From Nigrospora sphaerica (Eukaryota > Ascomycota > Sordariomycetes > Amphisphaeriales > Apiosporaceae), in assembly GCA_018287875.1 (NCBI GenBank), contig JAGVVL010000027.1, positions 682,001 to 746,000 of the forward strand: DNA of 64,000 bases, read 5' to 3'. The notes beneath the pieces are model-generated. The model saw nothing but the letters and a program-made list of their open reading frames with translations, ran no database searches and was not told where the DNA came from. Within the stretch, counting starts at the first letter, position 1. Every line of letters begins with the position of its first letter. A program made the position numbers and the translations under genes. Shown piece by piece: positions 10,200-22,051 of the stretch.

Positions 10200-11313
10200 A
10201 TGGCGGGCACACCAAATACATTGTCTAACACCTCGATAATCAACGGACCGGGTCAAATCCAGCACAGTGAGTGTGACACCAACATATGATGGACAATTCT
10301 TAGATCGCTAAGAGGCTTGAAAATTGTGGCACTGACGGCTTATGCAGTTGAAGACTACCCGTCCGGTTATCCGCAGATATCAGCCTTAATCAGCGCCCAT
10401 CCGTCCTTGCACGTGTTCCGACGTTTTACTAGGCTACGTGCGCGTCTCATGCTACAGAAGCAAGATAGACTTTGCCTGTTGGAGCAAGAGCTGGATGAGC
10501 TTGACCGAACGGAGCCTAAAAGGCTTTTCCTCGGTACCCTACGAAGCGATAGGAACACCATCAGGAACACGTTATGTGACGCGATAGACGTGGCAATGAA
10601 AGACTACGGTAAGACCTCTGAACCACTTTTCAGTCAGTCCGCAGGCTCCAGAGATCATCCAATCATCCTTGATATCAAGTTGAATCCTCCATTTGCTTAT
10701 ACGGGGCAACTGCAGACGATTTTCTTAACAGAGCCGAGAAGATGCTGGCGCGTGCCTCGCCTAGAGGAAGGGACGTTCAGAGTCTACAAAATTGGACACA
10801 GAACACAGCTTCAATATCCCTGATGGAGACCAAGTATCTCTGGGAGGACACCGACCTTTTTAACCTCGGTGGGCTAGGCCGAGATGAGATCGTGAAGACC
10901 GTAGAAGGACCGCTGGAGGACGCCGTATTCTGGTGCCGCAGCTGGACCAAATCTGTGAGTGCCTTCGCAGTCGCAGTTTTCCCTTCCCATGCGAACTGGT
11001 CACTGGTTCTAACCTTTGGATTTAGAGCTCGCCTATGGTATCGCGAGATGCTGATATACATTTCGTTGACCGTTATGCAATCGAAGCCTTCACTCAGTTT
11101 CTGTTGGCTTGCGTCCTTGTTATCATTCTCTTAGGCCCGATGGTAACTCTGGCAACCCTGCAGAGCTTCTCAGCGCGAGTAGCTGTCTTAATTGCATCAT
11201 GCGTCATGTTTGTGGCGAGTCTGTTTATGTTAGTCAAAACGAAGCCGGCAGAGACGTTGATGGCAAGCGTGGCGTACGTAGCATTGTATGACTTTATGTT
11301 TTGTGGAGGATAA
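10200..11313 (+). CDS. DUF6594-family membrane protein, four exons
   Basis: Exons 10200-10266, 10348-10608, 10716-10954 and 11026-11313 join in phase to 284 residues. Introns are 81, 107 and 71 bp with donors GTGAGT, GTAAGA and GTGAGT. The start at ATG 10200 was chosen because the larger open frame begins only with TTG and a consistent splice joins exon 1 to it. The body carries hallmarks of fungal DUF6594 proteins as recalled: YPSGYPQISALI, HVFRRFTRLRARLML, KQDRLCLLEQELDELD, DVQSLQNW and SRDADIHF. Three hydrophobic C-terminal helices (about residues 205-280) suggest membrane anchoring. The family has no known function, though related proteins often sit near heterokaryon-incompatibility-type genes. 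The first exon is the least certain. Confidence 0.75.
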
Positions 11314-11575
11314 AGCTAATATCTAATAGTTATGCCGCCGTATTAGTTGTATTCTTCGAGAAATAGCGGGCATGGCTTGCTAAGACAGGGCATAATTGAT
11401 AATCTAGTTATCCGGGTACCAATTTATGAGGCAGCGGACCCAATTTCCATCCAAATATTTTCAGTCCTACTTTCACTTAATTTAAGGTAGTCCTTATCGA
11501 ATCCAAAATAAAAAGCCCTAAGCCTAAGCTAACCCAAAGTCCTACCGGCAGCCCAGAGCTACTGACAGGCAAACC

Positions 11576-14500
11576 TCACAGTCTCCGCCGATTCATTCTT
11601 GCGGCCATTGCGTGCTCTGCTTCTGTGTCCATCGTAAATTCCAGTTTCAGAAGGTCGCGGGGGGTGACTTCGAACTCATATCCCGGCCAGCGACCTCGCG
11701 CATCCGGATCCTGTCCCGCCTTCAGGAGCTTTTCCATTTCCGTCTCCATTCCCAATCGACTGGCCAGATGAATTTCAGTAATGCCGGTGAAAAGCTTGTC
11801 GTCTCGCGCATAATGCCACTCTAGCAATTCCTTTGCAACTTCCAGCGCCTTTGCTAGCCTTTCACGGAGGGCGCCGGACTCCGGTTCAGGCTGCCGGTCC
11901 ACCTCGGCTATGAGTCTTCGGCCTCGCGCACAGGCGAGTTGGAGAGGAAGGGCCTGGACGTGGCTGAACTTGAATGGAATGCTGGCGTCGGCATCCGCAG
12001 CCAACAGGAGGCGTACACCGTCAAGGTGCATTTCCCACGCAGCTCGATGGAGCAATGTACGGCCATTTTTGTCCACAGAGTCAACATAGCTAGCGAACCG
12101 AGGCTGTGTCAGCATATAGCACAATTTCTCCCTCCCTTCATGGCGCCCGATATCATCTGAATCATTGTCGGATATGTGAAACCCCAACACCAGGTGCAGG
12201 GATCGGATGTACGTCGAGTCTTCGTGCTCATGTTTGAGCATTGCATCGAGGAAAGGTTTCTGGGCTGAGCCGATGAAGACCCACTCCATTGCTGTGAGAC
12301 CCATGTAGCTGTCATGCAACTTTGCGCCGTGTGATAACAACAGCTCCATCATCTCGAAAGATCTACCACGGGCGGCGCATTCGATGATCGGTATGGAAAA
12401 TAGGGAGCCACGCCCACCGTGGACATTGACGCCCTTTTCAAGAAGTACTTGAGCACCAACAACAGATTCTGCAGTAACAGCCTGTATCAAGAAGTTTCCT
12501 TCCTGACCGTTGTCTTCCTCCAGCTCCTCGAGTGTGTACAAGTCAGCTATCCTCCGAATCGTTTCACGCCAGATGGCCCGGTTTTTGCTAGCTCTGAAAG
12601 CCCTGACGAGAATACAATCTTTTTTTTTTCACCTCGAAAGGGCTGCTTCAGGTAAGTGGCGGGGTATTCCCCAACCATGGCATTGACGAGCTGCAGGTCA
12701 AGAGTGCTCTGAGCGGCTGCGATGGCATGCGCAAGGCTGGAACCATCCGAGTTGGGTCCGATCCATCCGTACTTGCTGCAGATCAGGACTGTACGCTCGA
12801 TAGCCTCTGTCTTTGCTTCTCTGTGGGCGATCCAATGGAAGAACGGTTGTTGTACATGATGGACCTTTAGTCGCCGCCTTTGTTCGGAGCTTAGAGTTTG
12901 AGGGACGAAGGGTGCGAAGGAGTCAAGCAACTCCCAGAAGAACACTCGTATTGCTAAGCTGAGGTAAGTGATCTTCGGGCAAGGATCAAGTGGGAGTAAA
13001 AGCTGAACTATGTGCTTATTTCGGGTGAGAACTGCCCACATGAGTGGCGTGCCGGAGAGTACCAAATCATGAGAATCCCATAAAATTTGTCTTGTGTTGG
13101 CATTGCAGAGTGGCGCAGCGTGGGCAAGAAACAGCTCGATAGCAGAGGTAGCATCTGAAACTGAGAAGAAGATGGCAAGGTGGAAGACCGTGATACCGCA
13201 GAAGGCTTTCTTTGTCAATGAAACCTTGTGGTCTTCGACTAGCAGGCGTAGGGTCGAGACATGGCCGCCGAGACAGGCGTAATGCACCGCATTAAGCCCA
13301 AGAGTCGACTGGGCTTCTGGGTCCATGTACTCGATCAAGCCGCTGACCACACTATCCGCACCGACCCAACATGCGAGGTGGAGTAGTGAGATTTCGTCGA
13401 CCTCTAGGTGATTGAAGATTGGTAAGTGAAATTTGTCGTCCAGAATTGCTGACGGTATAGCATCTTTGCCCGTAATATTCGCTCCTTTACGGGCTATGTC
13501 TTGATTCCACATATTAAGCCAACGAATGCTCGTGGAAAGATGCAGCTCCGGTGGAAGGGAGCAGAGTTCTTGCTCGAGGTCGCGGGCCAACCAGGAAATC
13601 CTAGCGTCTGCCGCTGGCTTGAGGTTAAGAGCAAAACACGCGCGATGGTACCAGAGGGCCGCTTTCCACGAGCCCGCACAAGCCGCCATATGCAGCCAAT
13701 GAATGACCTGCTCATGGTCAACTTCCGTTCCAAAACCATTGGCATAGCAACGTGCTAGTGCGATGGCAGCAGCTGCACGCATATCGCCGTGAGCAGAAGG
13801 CGCGATTGCGAGGGTTGAGAGCTCTCGATGAATCATTCCTTTCAATGCCACAGGCATCATAGGAGAGGCCAAGTTCATTTTCATGCAAGAGGAGAATATG
13901 ACCTAACCACACGTAAGCAGTGCTTGAGGAAGAGACACATGAAAATTTGGCTATGATGGCAAGCAATGGGGGTATGTGAAGGGGCGGATGTTTGCCAGGT
14001 TATAGACACCACATGACCAGAGAGTAGCCCACTCAATGAGGCCACATGAAAATAATGGAGACAATGATCACAAAAACAAGCTCAGGGTCAGCTTTTACCC
14101 CTGAATATAGGGAGCCACATGCTGAAAATTCATCTTTTACTTCAGTGAATATTGAAGGACTTACGTCGAACAGAGAATATTGCCAGGCGCTTGTACTCTC
14201 GCTGTACATTATCTCTGGCTTACTTTGAGTTTCGCCATCGGTATCGACCGAGCTCTCGTAGTTGCCTAATAAACCAAGCTCGAGAGCATAATCGAAAGGT
14301 GCAATGTCCCCCAACTTGCAAAGTTCAAGAAACGCAACGGAAAGAGCGTCGTGGGAAGGGCCGTGCCTATAAGGTTCCTTTAGATTCGACAAGGGTCGTG
14401 GGAGTGGTGAGGTCATAGCTTACAGGTCGGGCCTATTCCCAGCCGTTAAAATGTCGCCTATTTCCATGATTGACATCCTGTCTGGCGCATGGTCTCTTAA

Positions 14501-15544
14501 CGCACCACGGAATACGTAGCTGAGTCTGGCCTTCATGCTATCGTCCATAGCCACATTTTCGAGAAAATTCAAAGTACGAGCGCAAAGATCGTCCTGTGGC
14601 GAGCGATTGAGTTCGTCCTCAATGAAGTCGGCGTCGTACCCATGTGCTGCTGTTGCTAGGCCGGTACACTCGACGAAGCTTCGACCGAAGTTGAGGACCT
14701 CTAGTGCAAGGAGACCGAATGAGAATATGTCGGTCCGGAGGGCATCCTGGATATTGAAGGATAGGTTTAAGAATGCCAAGCCATTCCTAATTTCAGGTGC
14801 ATTTAGGAGCCTCGTTCCAGAAGGGCAACGGACTCGGCCAAGGGGGTCTTCGCGGGAGGCAACAACCGACTGGCCAAAGTCGGAGACCTTGACAAGCCAC
14901 GATTCTGATCTGCCGATACCGGGAAATACGAGCGCATTCTGCGCCTTCACGTCGCCGTGGCAGATTTGTGACTCATGCAGGGCGGCCAGACCTGCAGCGA
15001 CTTGCCGCGCCATATCGACACGCTCGGCCACTGTCGCATCTGAGCCAGCGCCAGCGAGCAGAAATGCGTCGAGTGCGCCAAATTCGGCATACTCGAGGAC
15101 GAGGGCAAGACTGGTGGCAGTCCCCACCTCACCAATACAGACTCCAACAAGATTGACGACGTGGGCTTTATCGTGCAAAGCAGCGTGGTGCAGCACACGC
15201 AGCTCCATGGTGAACTCCTCAAAGTGGCGCTGGACAATGCTATCGTTATGGATTGACAGGGTGCTCAACGGGCCGTTGCTGCGCTTGACAGCGACTTGTC
15301 TAACGGTCTCATTGTGAGCTCTTACGTCCAAATCTTGATGGCGTACCTCGACAACGGCGTACCCGCCCTTGCCGGCCACTTCGGATTTCCCGTCACTCGA
15401 GTGAAGCAAAACGTCGCTGAGAATCGTCAGATAAGGCGAGGCCACTGCCGTCAATAAGTTCACGGCAGTCAACAGTGGTGACTTGTCATCGACTGCATCA
15501 ACCCCACCGGTCGTTCGGGATGTGGTCCAAAAGGTACAAGACAT
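11576..15544 (-). CDS. protein kinase - Sel1 - ankyrin-repeat protein (apparent frameshift)
   Basis: Exons on the minus strand are 15544-14424, 14366-14165 and 13902-11576. Introns are 14367-14423 (57 bp) and about 13903-14164 (262 bp, donor GTAAGT; the acceptor is less certain). With one base restored in an A-run, 1,215-1,216 residues result. Residues 1-360 form a kinase domain: GKGGYAVV loop, Lys87 in VAVK, HGDVKAQN with catalytic Asp198, DFG at 222-224 and an APE motif, so it looks catalytically competent. A Sel1-like repeat follows (ARCYANGFG...WLHMAACAG), then ankyrin repeats such as GLNAVHYACLGGHVSTLRLL and NGRTLLHRAAWEMHLDGVRLL. The frame breaks at A10 (12620-12629); one extra base would restore it. 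This architecture is common in fungal signalling and non-self-recognition proteins. It is transcribed divergently from the caspase-pseudokinase gene. Confidence 0.8.
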
Positions 15545-16740
15545 AGCATGAACTTGTGGAGAAATCGTTTGAAGAATTATAGTGGGAGCCGACCGATGAG
15601 GAAGAGAAGTTAGCGGTAAGAATTGATGTGCGTCTCACGTAATTCCTGCCTTCCGGTGTCGCAGATTTTATGGTGGCAAATCTGCCACGTCACCACTCCC
15701 ATAGATCTTACGTGTGGGCGGAGGTCCCGTACAAAAGTTTCTGCGGATGATCCGTGGCACCCTTGTCGTTCAATGCAGCAAGACAGCTGCATGGAGTCGC
15801 TTCTGCCACCAAGTGTTTTACCTACAAAAGAGGGAGTCAGCAGAAAATCGCTCACGACAGCAGACTGCAACCATTGATGCCACCAAGCAACGCCAACGCC
15901 AACGGCAGCGCCGCCACCGCCAGCAGCAACCTTAACGCCATGCCAGACCCTCAATCTGCGTCTCCGAGAGTGATAGCCTCAGCTAAGCTGCTAACTAGGA
16001 CCCAAGTGCTGTTAATAAGGGTTCCAGATAAGCAGCCCCTTACTAAGATGACGGTGCTCACTAGAATTATTAAGCGCGCTTACTAAATTATGTTTAACGT
16101 GCTATTTAACATATAATATATATTAAGTGTAAAATAAATATTCTTTCTTTTAAAAGTAAGTGTGTATTTATTAATTAGTTAAATAAAACTTTAGTGAAGT
16201 AAATAGTTTTTTACTTTATAATAATAATTAAATGAAAATACAAGTAATATGAAGTAAGAGCTTGTTTTTAAAATAAAAGACAAACGGCAGGAATAAAGCG
16301 ACTAGGCTACAAGATTGATGAGTGGATGACGTGGCCACGTTGCCTCCTATGGGCGAAGCTGCATATAGGTATCGCATATTACTGGGCGCAGGTCGCAGCC
16401 ACCACTCTTGGCGCATAAAGGGGCATTCGTTATCAGTACAAGTTTTACACTTGTTAACAGCCCGAGCTAGAGGTACAGGGACGCCCTGATACGGAGACAT
16501 GACACGTTAAAAGGGATGGGTGCAAAACCGAGGTGTACAACCTGCATAATGGACGTCACATGTTACACTGGCAGATGCCACACCGAGGATACCAAAAAGA
16601 GGGGTAGTTAGGCATTCCCTTCAGTCACATCGCGGCCATAGTCTTCTTACACGTGCCTTAAAGTTAGAAGAATTGTCTACCTACGGTGGTAGGCGTCCCA
16701 CACAAGCACTTCATTGTACTCGGGCCGCGACGACGCGAAC
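15545..16740. other. divergent intergenic region with AT-rich core
   Basis: This separates the kinase-ankyrin gene (minus) from the caspase-pseudokinase gene (plus) and presumably holds both promoters. Bases 16085-16260 are very AT-rich (TATTAAGTGTAAAATAAATA-type sequence). No coding frame is supported. Confidence 0.4.
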
Positions 16741-19090
16741 ATGAACCCAAACACTAATGCAGAACCCACGTCTTCTGACCATGATATAAAGATCTCTCTC
16801 TCCAAAGGACTCGGGACATTTTTCCCTCGACAGGCACAGCGGTACTCGGCGGCCACCACGATACTGTTGTACTGGGCAGAGGACGACATGGGCATTGCTC
16901 ATGAGATCGAGGCACTTAGGGATTTGTTCCAGGACACCATGCGCTACGTTACTGAAGTCTTCAAGATACCCTCAGAGGAACCGTTAGAAACACTCAAAGA
17001 TTACCTCGAAATGCTTTTTACTTCTTTCGGTCGAGATAAGGACAACTTGATAGTCTTATACTATGGAGGCCACGGCCAGAGAACGGCTGAAGAATTCAAG
17101 GACAAAGGCACCTGTATCTGGGCTGCGTAAGTAGTTCAAACAGCCGTCACGTCCTAACACTGCTAACTGGATATAACGACGCAGGAAAGGGATACCGAAG
17201 CCTGGAGAGAGAGACCCTACCCTGGACTGGTTCGAGATCCAACCTTCTCTGTCATGGGCTAAGTGCGATATCGTTGTGCTCCTTGACTGCTGTTATGCCG
17301 GACAGGCGGTTCGGACTCGCCATTCGCAGCGGATTGAGTATCTGTGTGCCACGGATAGAGATCGAGTCACTGCGGTTGGCATCGCCAAGTGGCCGAGCTT
17401 TACAAAAGCCATGGCCAACGAGATCAGAAGGTCCCTCGACCAAGACGGAGAGTTCACCTTGCCGGCTCTGCATCGACGCTTAGGCGAAGCAAAATCCGGT
17501 CTACTCGCCCAACCGCACTACGCCAACTTAAGCCAGGGCAGCATCGGGAGACCTCCCATCTGCCTGCGCAAATTTGCAGCCCCGGGAGAAGGGACTCGGA
17601 CAAACATTACACCAGCAACCATGCGCCATGAGGTCTGCTTGAAGCTGTCTCTGCTTAATATCATCAACAAAGACACCATGGTATCTCTCATGAATTGGCT
17701 CACTAAGGACTCGCCAAGCTCACTTTCAAACATTCAACTGGTTGACCAAGTTCTAGACGATGCCCAAGACACGAGCGAACTCGGAGACAAACTACTCTCG
17801 GAGACAGAAGGAGCCATAGTGCCGTCTCTTAGTCCAAGCGGCCAAAAGGAGGCTGCCAGGCTGCTTGACGGCCTGAAGACGTCATTGGCCCGGATCCTTT
17901 CATCTCCGATGTCCGACGCGGGAGCCAAGGATTCGATATACGACGTCAGGCAAAGGTGTAGCGATATTACGACGTTCATCGAGGATTCAATGTCCAGCCT
18001 CGGCTCCGACACGCTGCAAAAGTTGGACTCGGTCAGTGTCGTAGATCGCCTGCATGATCGGATCCAAACCGACTTGAGAAAGTCACTCCTGACCAAGGAC
18101 GAGGACTTCTCGGGCAACATGATTCGAGTTTTTTACGACGCCGGATCTCCGCCCGAAAACCGCTTCCGCTCAGGCCGCAGAGCGGGCGAACCAGTTTTGG
18201 TTGAATACGTCAATTACGAAAGCCGCCAGGAGCCTTGGGCACTCATCCAAGTGAAACGCATGACGGCGCTCCACGCGGTGCCGAAGAGCCCCGAATTCTG
18301 CTCTTTATCGAGCATAGGGTTTCTACACGAGTCTGTTCCACAAGCGAGGTTCGGAATAGTATACAAGCTCCCGCGCCAGTTCGAAGAACGACCATTCCGG
18401 CAGCTTTCGCAGCTTATAAATAGGAAGAACTTCGCGCCGCTCGAGTCTCGCGTTCTACTAGGTTCGTTGCTTTGCGGTGCGCTGGTGAAACTACACTCTA
18501 TCGGGTGGTACCACAAGAGCATCCGTGCCGAGAACGTCCTCATATTTGCGACCAACAAAAATAGCACTGTTTGGAACTGGGCCAGTCCCTACCTAGTCGG
18601 CTTTGACTGTTCCAGACCCTTCGAAGCGGAGACGAGGAACACGGTCGATTATAGAATGGAGAACAATATCTACCGTCATCCTGAGCGTTGGGGCAAATCA
18701 GCCACGTTTCGAAGCTATCATGACTTGTATGCTTTGGTATGTTCAGAATCTACATCGTGAGTAGCACGCGTCATGTATAAACCAGCTAAAACATGCTAGG
18801 GTATCCTATTGATCGAACTTAGTACATGGAAGGTCATTCCCGGCACTGAAGAGGCGCCCTTTAAGAGTATGAGAGATCCAGAAGAGGTACGACAGTATCT
18901 TTTAACTTTCATAAAAGAGAAGGTGTCACATGCAGTTGGAACAATCCTCGCGAATGCTATCACAACATGTTTGCAAAGAAGGGACTGGGATGCGTACGAA
19001 GAGTGGCAGGTGCAGGGTATTGTACGCCGGGAGGTCTTAGCTCCCTTAAAGGAAGTTGCGAGCCGTTTACGCAAAGATGCGTTAGGTTAA
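16741..19090 (+). CDS. caspase-like protease fused to a pseudokinase
   Basis: Exons 16741-17126, 17185-18736 and 18800-19090 join in phase to 742 residues. Introns are 58 and 63 bp with donors GTAAGT and GTATGT. The start is the first ATG in a frame otherwise opened by TTG. Residues 38-240 are a caspase (C14) fold: ILLYWAEDD strand, catalytic His111 in YYGGHG and the Cys pair in LLDCCYAG (Cys165 matches the D-x-C position). A helical linker of about 150 residues follows, then a kinase-like domain (about 430-740). Its HRD site reads YHKSIRAEN (no catalytic Asp) and its DFG site reads GFDCSRP, so it is a pseudokinase. Similar multidomain proteins in fungi are thought to act in regulated cell death or incompatibility. 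That role is inference here. A solo LTR starts 22 bp after the stop. Confidence 0.8.
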
Positions 19091-19112
19091 TTGTGGTAGT
19101 AAAAGTAGCGCT

Positions 19113-19318
19113 TGTTACGGCATGGGTACATAGGTACAAGGGCATGGGAATGCATGGACCACTGGCCGGGGGTACGTACCGCCGCTGGCTGGATATATTC
19201 CTGCCAAACGGTGACTGACAGGAGCCTGTTCCTCTTCTTTTCCTCTTCACCTGTAGTTTTCGCCTCTCAATAGAACCCTTGGGTCATCAACAGATTCTTC
19301 GTTCCTTGAACCGTAACA
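19113..19318 (+). mobile_element. solo LTR (copy 1)
   Basis: This 206-bp sequence begins TGTTACGGCATGGGTAC and ends CTTGAACCGTAACA. It has the TG...CA ends and short inverted tips of LTRs. It is flanked by GCGCT and GCACT, a 5-bp duplication with one mismatch. The same LTR occurs at 21078-21290. No internal retroelement sequence is attached. It lies just behind the caspase-pseudokinase stop codon, so probably in its 3' UTR. Confidence 0.85.
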
Positions 19319-19646
19319 GCACTTCACTATCCGGATGCGCGTTCGGCACGCTGTCCTCGAACGATCTGTTATAGAAGCAGAGTGGGCGTAATTGGGAAGA
19401 GATTAGTAGTATGGCGGAAGGTAAGAGGGGAAGAGTGGAAAGATGGACCGCTGAAGATAAAGAAGTTTAACTGCCCGAGACGTAGGAGTTATCCCGTCTT
19501 GTCCCTATGAGATCGATAGTCGTTAATAAAGTGGTGTGTCACGCCTGCCGTGCCTAAAAAGAACCTTTATCTCCGTGACATACTTCCGAAGGCGATTAAC
19601 TTAAGAAAAACCTCTTTTAACTTTAGTTAGGCCCTTAAGTAATAAC
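19319..19646. other. intergenic, no gene recognised
   Basis: A short stretch between the solo LTR and the pogo-type element. No open frame or clear signal was seen. Confidence 0.35.
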
Positions 19647-19746
19647 TAACGTAGATGACAAGCGAGTGGCGCAGACAAGCGAGTGGCGCACTTACCGCCA
19701 AATCGCGCCAATTCAGCTTTAAGACACTACATAACCACAAATAAAC

Positions 19747-21602
19747 ATGAAGACCGCGTCGAAAGAAAGCCAGATGGTTCTTGCTATCCAATCTCTCCAA
19801 AACGACCCCAATCTTACCCGCAGAGCGGCGGCTAAGACATATAACGTCTCCGAAACCTCACTACGTCGAAGAATGAACGGAACACGCGCCCGGCAAGACA
19901 CGCGCCCTAACAGCATTCGATTAACGGAGCTAGAAGAGAATGTGATTTTCACATATATAATGGACCTGGATTCGCGGGGATCCGCGCCCCGGATGCCTGA
20001 CGTGGAAGAGATGGCCAATGTTATTCTCGCAGAGCGTGACGCGTCACGCGTCGAGATACACTGGGCCTCGAACTTCGTGAAGCGACAACCCCAACTTAAG
20101 AGGCGTCTTTCTCGTGCATACGACTACCAGAGGGCCCTCTGCGAGGACATTGAAAAGATCGCGGCTTGGTTCGAGCTTTTCCGTAACATGAGGGCGACGT
20201 ACGGTATCCTTGACGAGGATCTGTACAATTTCGACGAGACCGGCTTCATGATGGGCCAGATCACGTCCTATATGGTTGTTACAGGCGCTGGCCGCAGCGG
20301 CAAACGAAAGAAAGTCCAGCCTGACAATCGAGAATGGGCTACCGCGATCCAGGGCGTGTGTGCGGACGGCTGGTGCGTCCCGCCATTCGTAGCGGTGAAG
20401 GGCAAGAACCATCTCGCGAACTGGTACGCCGACAGCACCCTACCACGCGACTGGGTGATTAAACCAACCTCCAATGGATGGACCGACAATGAGAAATTGC
20501 TAGACTGGATTCGGCATTTCGATAAACACACTGCCGCGCGTATAAAGGGCACACATCGAATGTTAATCATCGACGGGCACGAGAGCCACGTTTCGGCCGA
20601 TTTCCAGGCTTTCTGTAAGGAGAAGAACATTATCACGGTCTCAATGCCTCCTCATTCGTCACATCTACTCTAGCCTCTTGACGTTGGATGTTTTGGACCA
20701 TTAAAGCGGGCGTACGGTCGCGAAATCGAAGTGTTTATAAAGGCACACGTGAACCATATGACGAAGGCTGAGTTCCTTATCGCCTTCCACGCCCCGTTTA
20801 TTAAGACTGTTACACCTGAAAACGTTAAATCTGGATTCCGCGGGGCTGGTTTAGTCCCTCTTAACCCGGATAAGGTCATCTCGAAGCTCGACGTGAAGTT
20901 ATCGACGCCTTCGCCGACTGGAAGCCTCCCGGCTGCGACCATCCCTTTGGCCTCCCAAACGCCGCACAACCCGACCGAGGCAACTTCGCAAACCGATTTT
21001 ATTCAAAGCCGAATCCGCCGTCACCAGGAAAGCTCTCCGACACCGATTTTATCGGCAGTCGACCAGTTTGCGAAGGGTGTTACGGCATGGGTACATAGGT
21101 ACAAGGGCATGGGAACGCATGGACGACTTACCGCTGCCTGGCGGTACGTACCGCCGCTGGCTGGATATATTCCTGCCAAACAGTGACTGAGAGGAGCTTG
21201 TTCCTCTTCTTTTCCTCTTCACCTGTAGTTTTCGCATCTCAATAGAACCTTTGGTTCATCAACAGATTCTTCGTTCCTTGAACCGTGACAAAGGGTGCGA
21301 TGGCGATAATGCACGAGAACGCCCTTTCACGGGCGGAGGTCAAGACACTTCGAGAAGCGAATTCTAGCCTCGCAAAACGTCGGAGAGCGAAGAAAAGACG
21401 TCTACGGCAAGGAGGAACACTCGAGATTGGCGAGGGACAAGATCTTTTAGATCAAAAGGACGTGGATGCGCAGTTAAGGGAGGCAACACGTGCTAGTAGT
21501 AGTCGCGCAAGGAGGGCGCAACCGCGCGAACAGCGTTGTGGCATCTGCGGAAACACCGGTCATAATGCACGTACTTGTGAAATAGATGTAGAAACCTCCT
21601 GA
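19747..21602 (+). pseudogene. pogo/Fot-type transposase with CCHC knuckle, two lesions
   Basis: ATG at 19747 opens a Psq helix-turn-helix (LTRRAAAKTYNVSETSLRRR), a CENP-B/Tc5-like domain and the catalytic core with YNFDETG, MLIIDGHESH and PLDVGCFGPLKR. One lesion is an in-frame TAG at about 20671, exactly where relatives have the Gln of HLLQPLD, so a single C-to-T change. The second is the solo LTR at 21078-21290: removing it and one AAGGG copy restores reading through FAKGAMA. The C-terminus is basic and ends in a zinc knuckle, CGICGNTGHNARTC, seen in some fungal pogo-like transposases. With only these two defects the copy is fairly young. It is unlikely to make an active product. Confidence 0.88.
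21078..21290 (+). mobile_element. solo LTR (copy 2) inside a transposase gene
   Basis: This 213-bp copy of the LTR at 19113-19318 begins TGTTACGGCATGG and ends GAACCGTGACA. It is flanked on both sides by the identical 5-bp AAGGG (21073-21077 and 21291-21295), a perfect target-site duplication. It interrupts the transposase frame. Confidence 0.93.
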
Positions 21603-21728
21603 GAGTCGGATTCCGATTAGTTTGAATTTATTTACGGCGTTGTGGTTACATAATCAATTAATTTCTCGTGGAGATGCCGAAAGGTGCGCCACTCGCTTGT
21701 CTGCGCCACTCGCTTGTCATCTACGTTA

Positions 21729-22051
21729 AAGCACAGCTAACCCCGCTATGTTAATCCACTACCAGTTTTAATTACAAAAGAGGCACTTAGTCTAGGCTAG
21801 TTAGTCGCGTAAGGAGTTGTCGTACTAGAGAGGGCGTAAGGAACGAAGGGTTTGCCTTATTGTTACGACCCCAAGAAATCCAGGGCCAAGAAAGGTGGCT
21901 GAGCACCGCGCTAGCCACCAACAGACCTCTCCAGCCACAAAGGCAACAATCGATGCGAAGGAAACAATTAGGAAGACATTACCTCAAGGACAAGGAAACA
22001 TTCCCCAGGCAAAGAAACCTTCCTGTTCGGGAAGGAGAGGACTGGAGGTCA
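21729..22051. other. intergenic between two repeats
   Basis: No gene is recognised; short overlapping frames only. Confidence 0.35.

Larger units (their letters stand above)
19647..21728 (+). mobile_element. zinc-knuckle pogo/Fot-type transposon interrupted by a solo LTR
   Basis: Termini at 19647-19691 and about 21683-21728 are inverted copies that begin TAACGTAGATGACAAGCG and contain a doubled GCGAGTGGCGCA motif. TA lies at the outer ends. The element carries one transposase gene split by an LTR insertion at 21078-21290. Partial relics of the family lie at 2751-2915 and 7683-7750. Confidence 0.9.

Noticed and set aside
13718..13966. Extra exon of the kinase-ankyrin gene in another frame
   Set aside because: It overlaps the well-supported Sel1 frame. 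The start of exon 3 near 13902 is simpler, though an alternative acceptor within 13903-14164 cannot be excluded.
14535..15317. 260-codon plus-strand frame
   Set aside because: Fully antisense to the kinase domain, no domain of its own.
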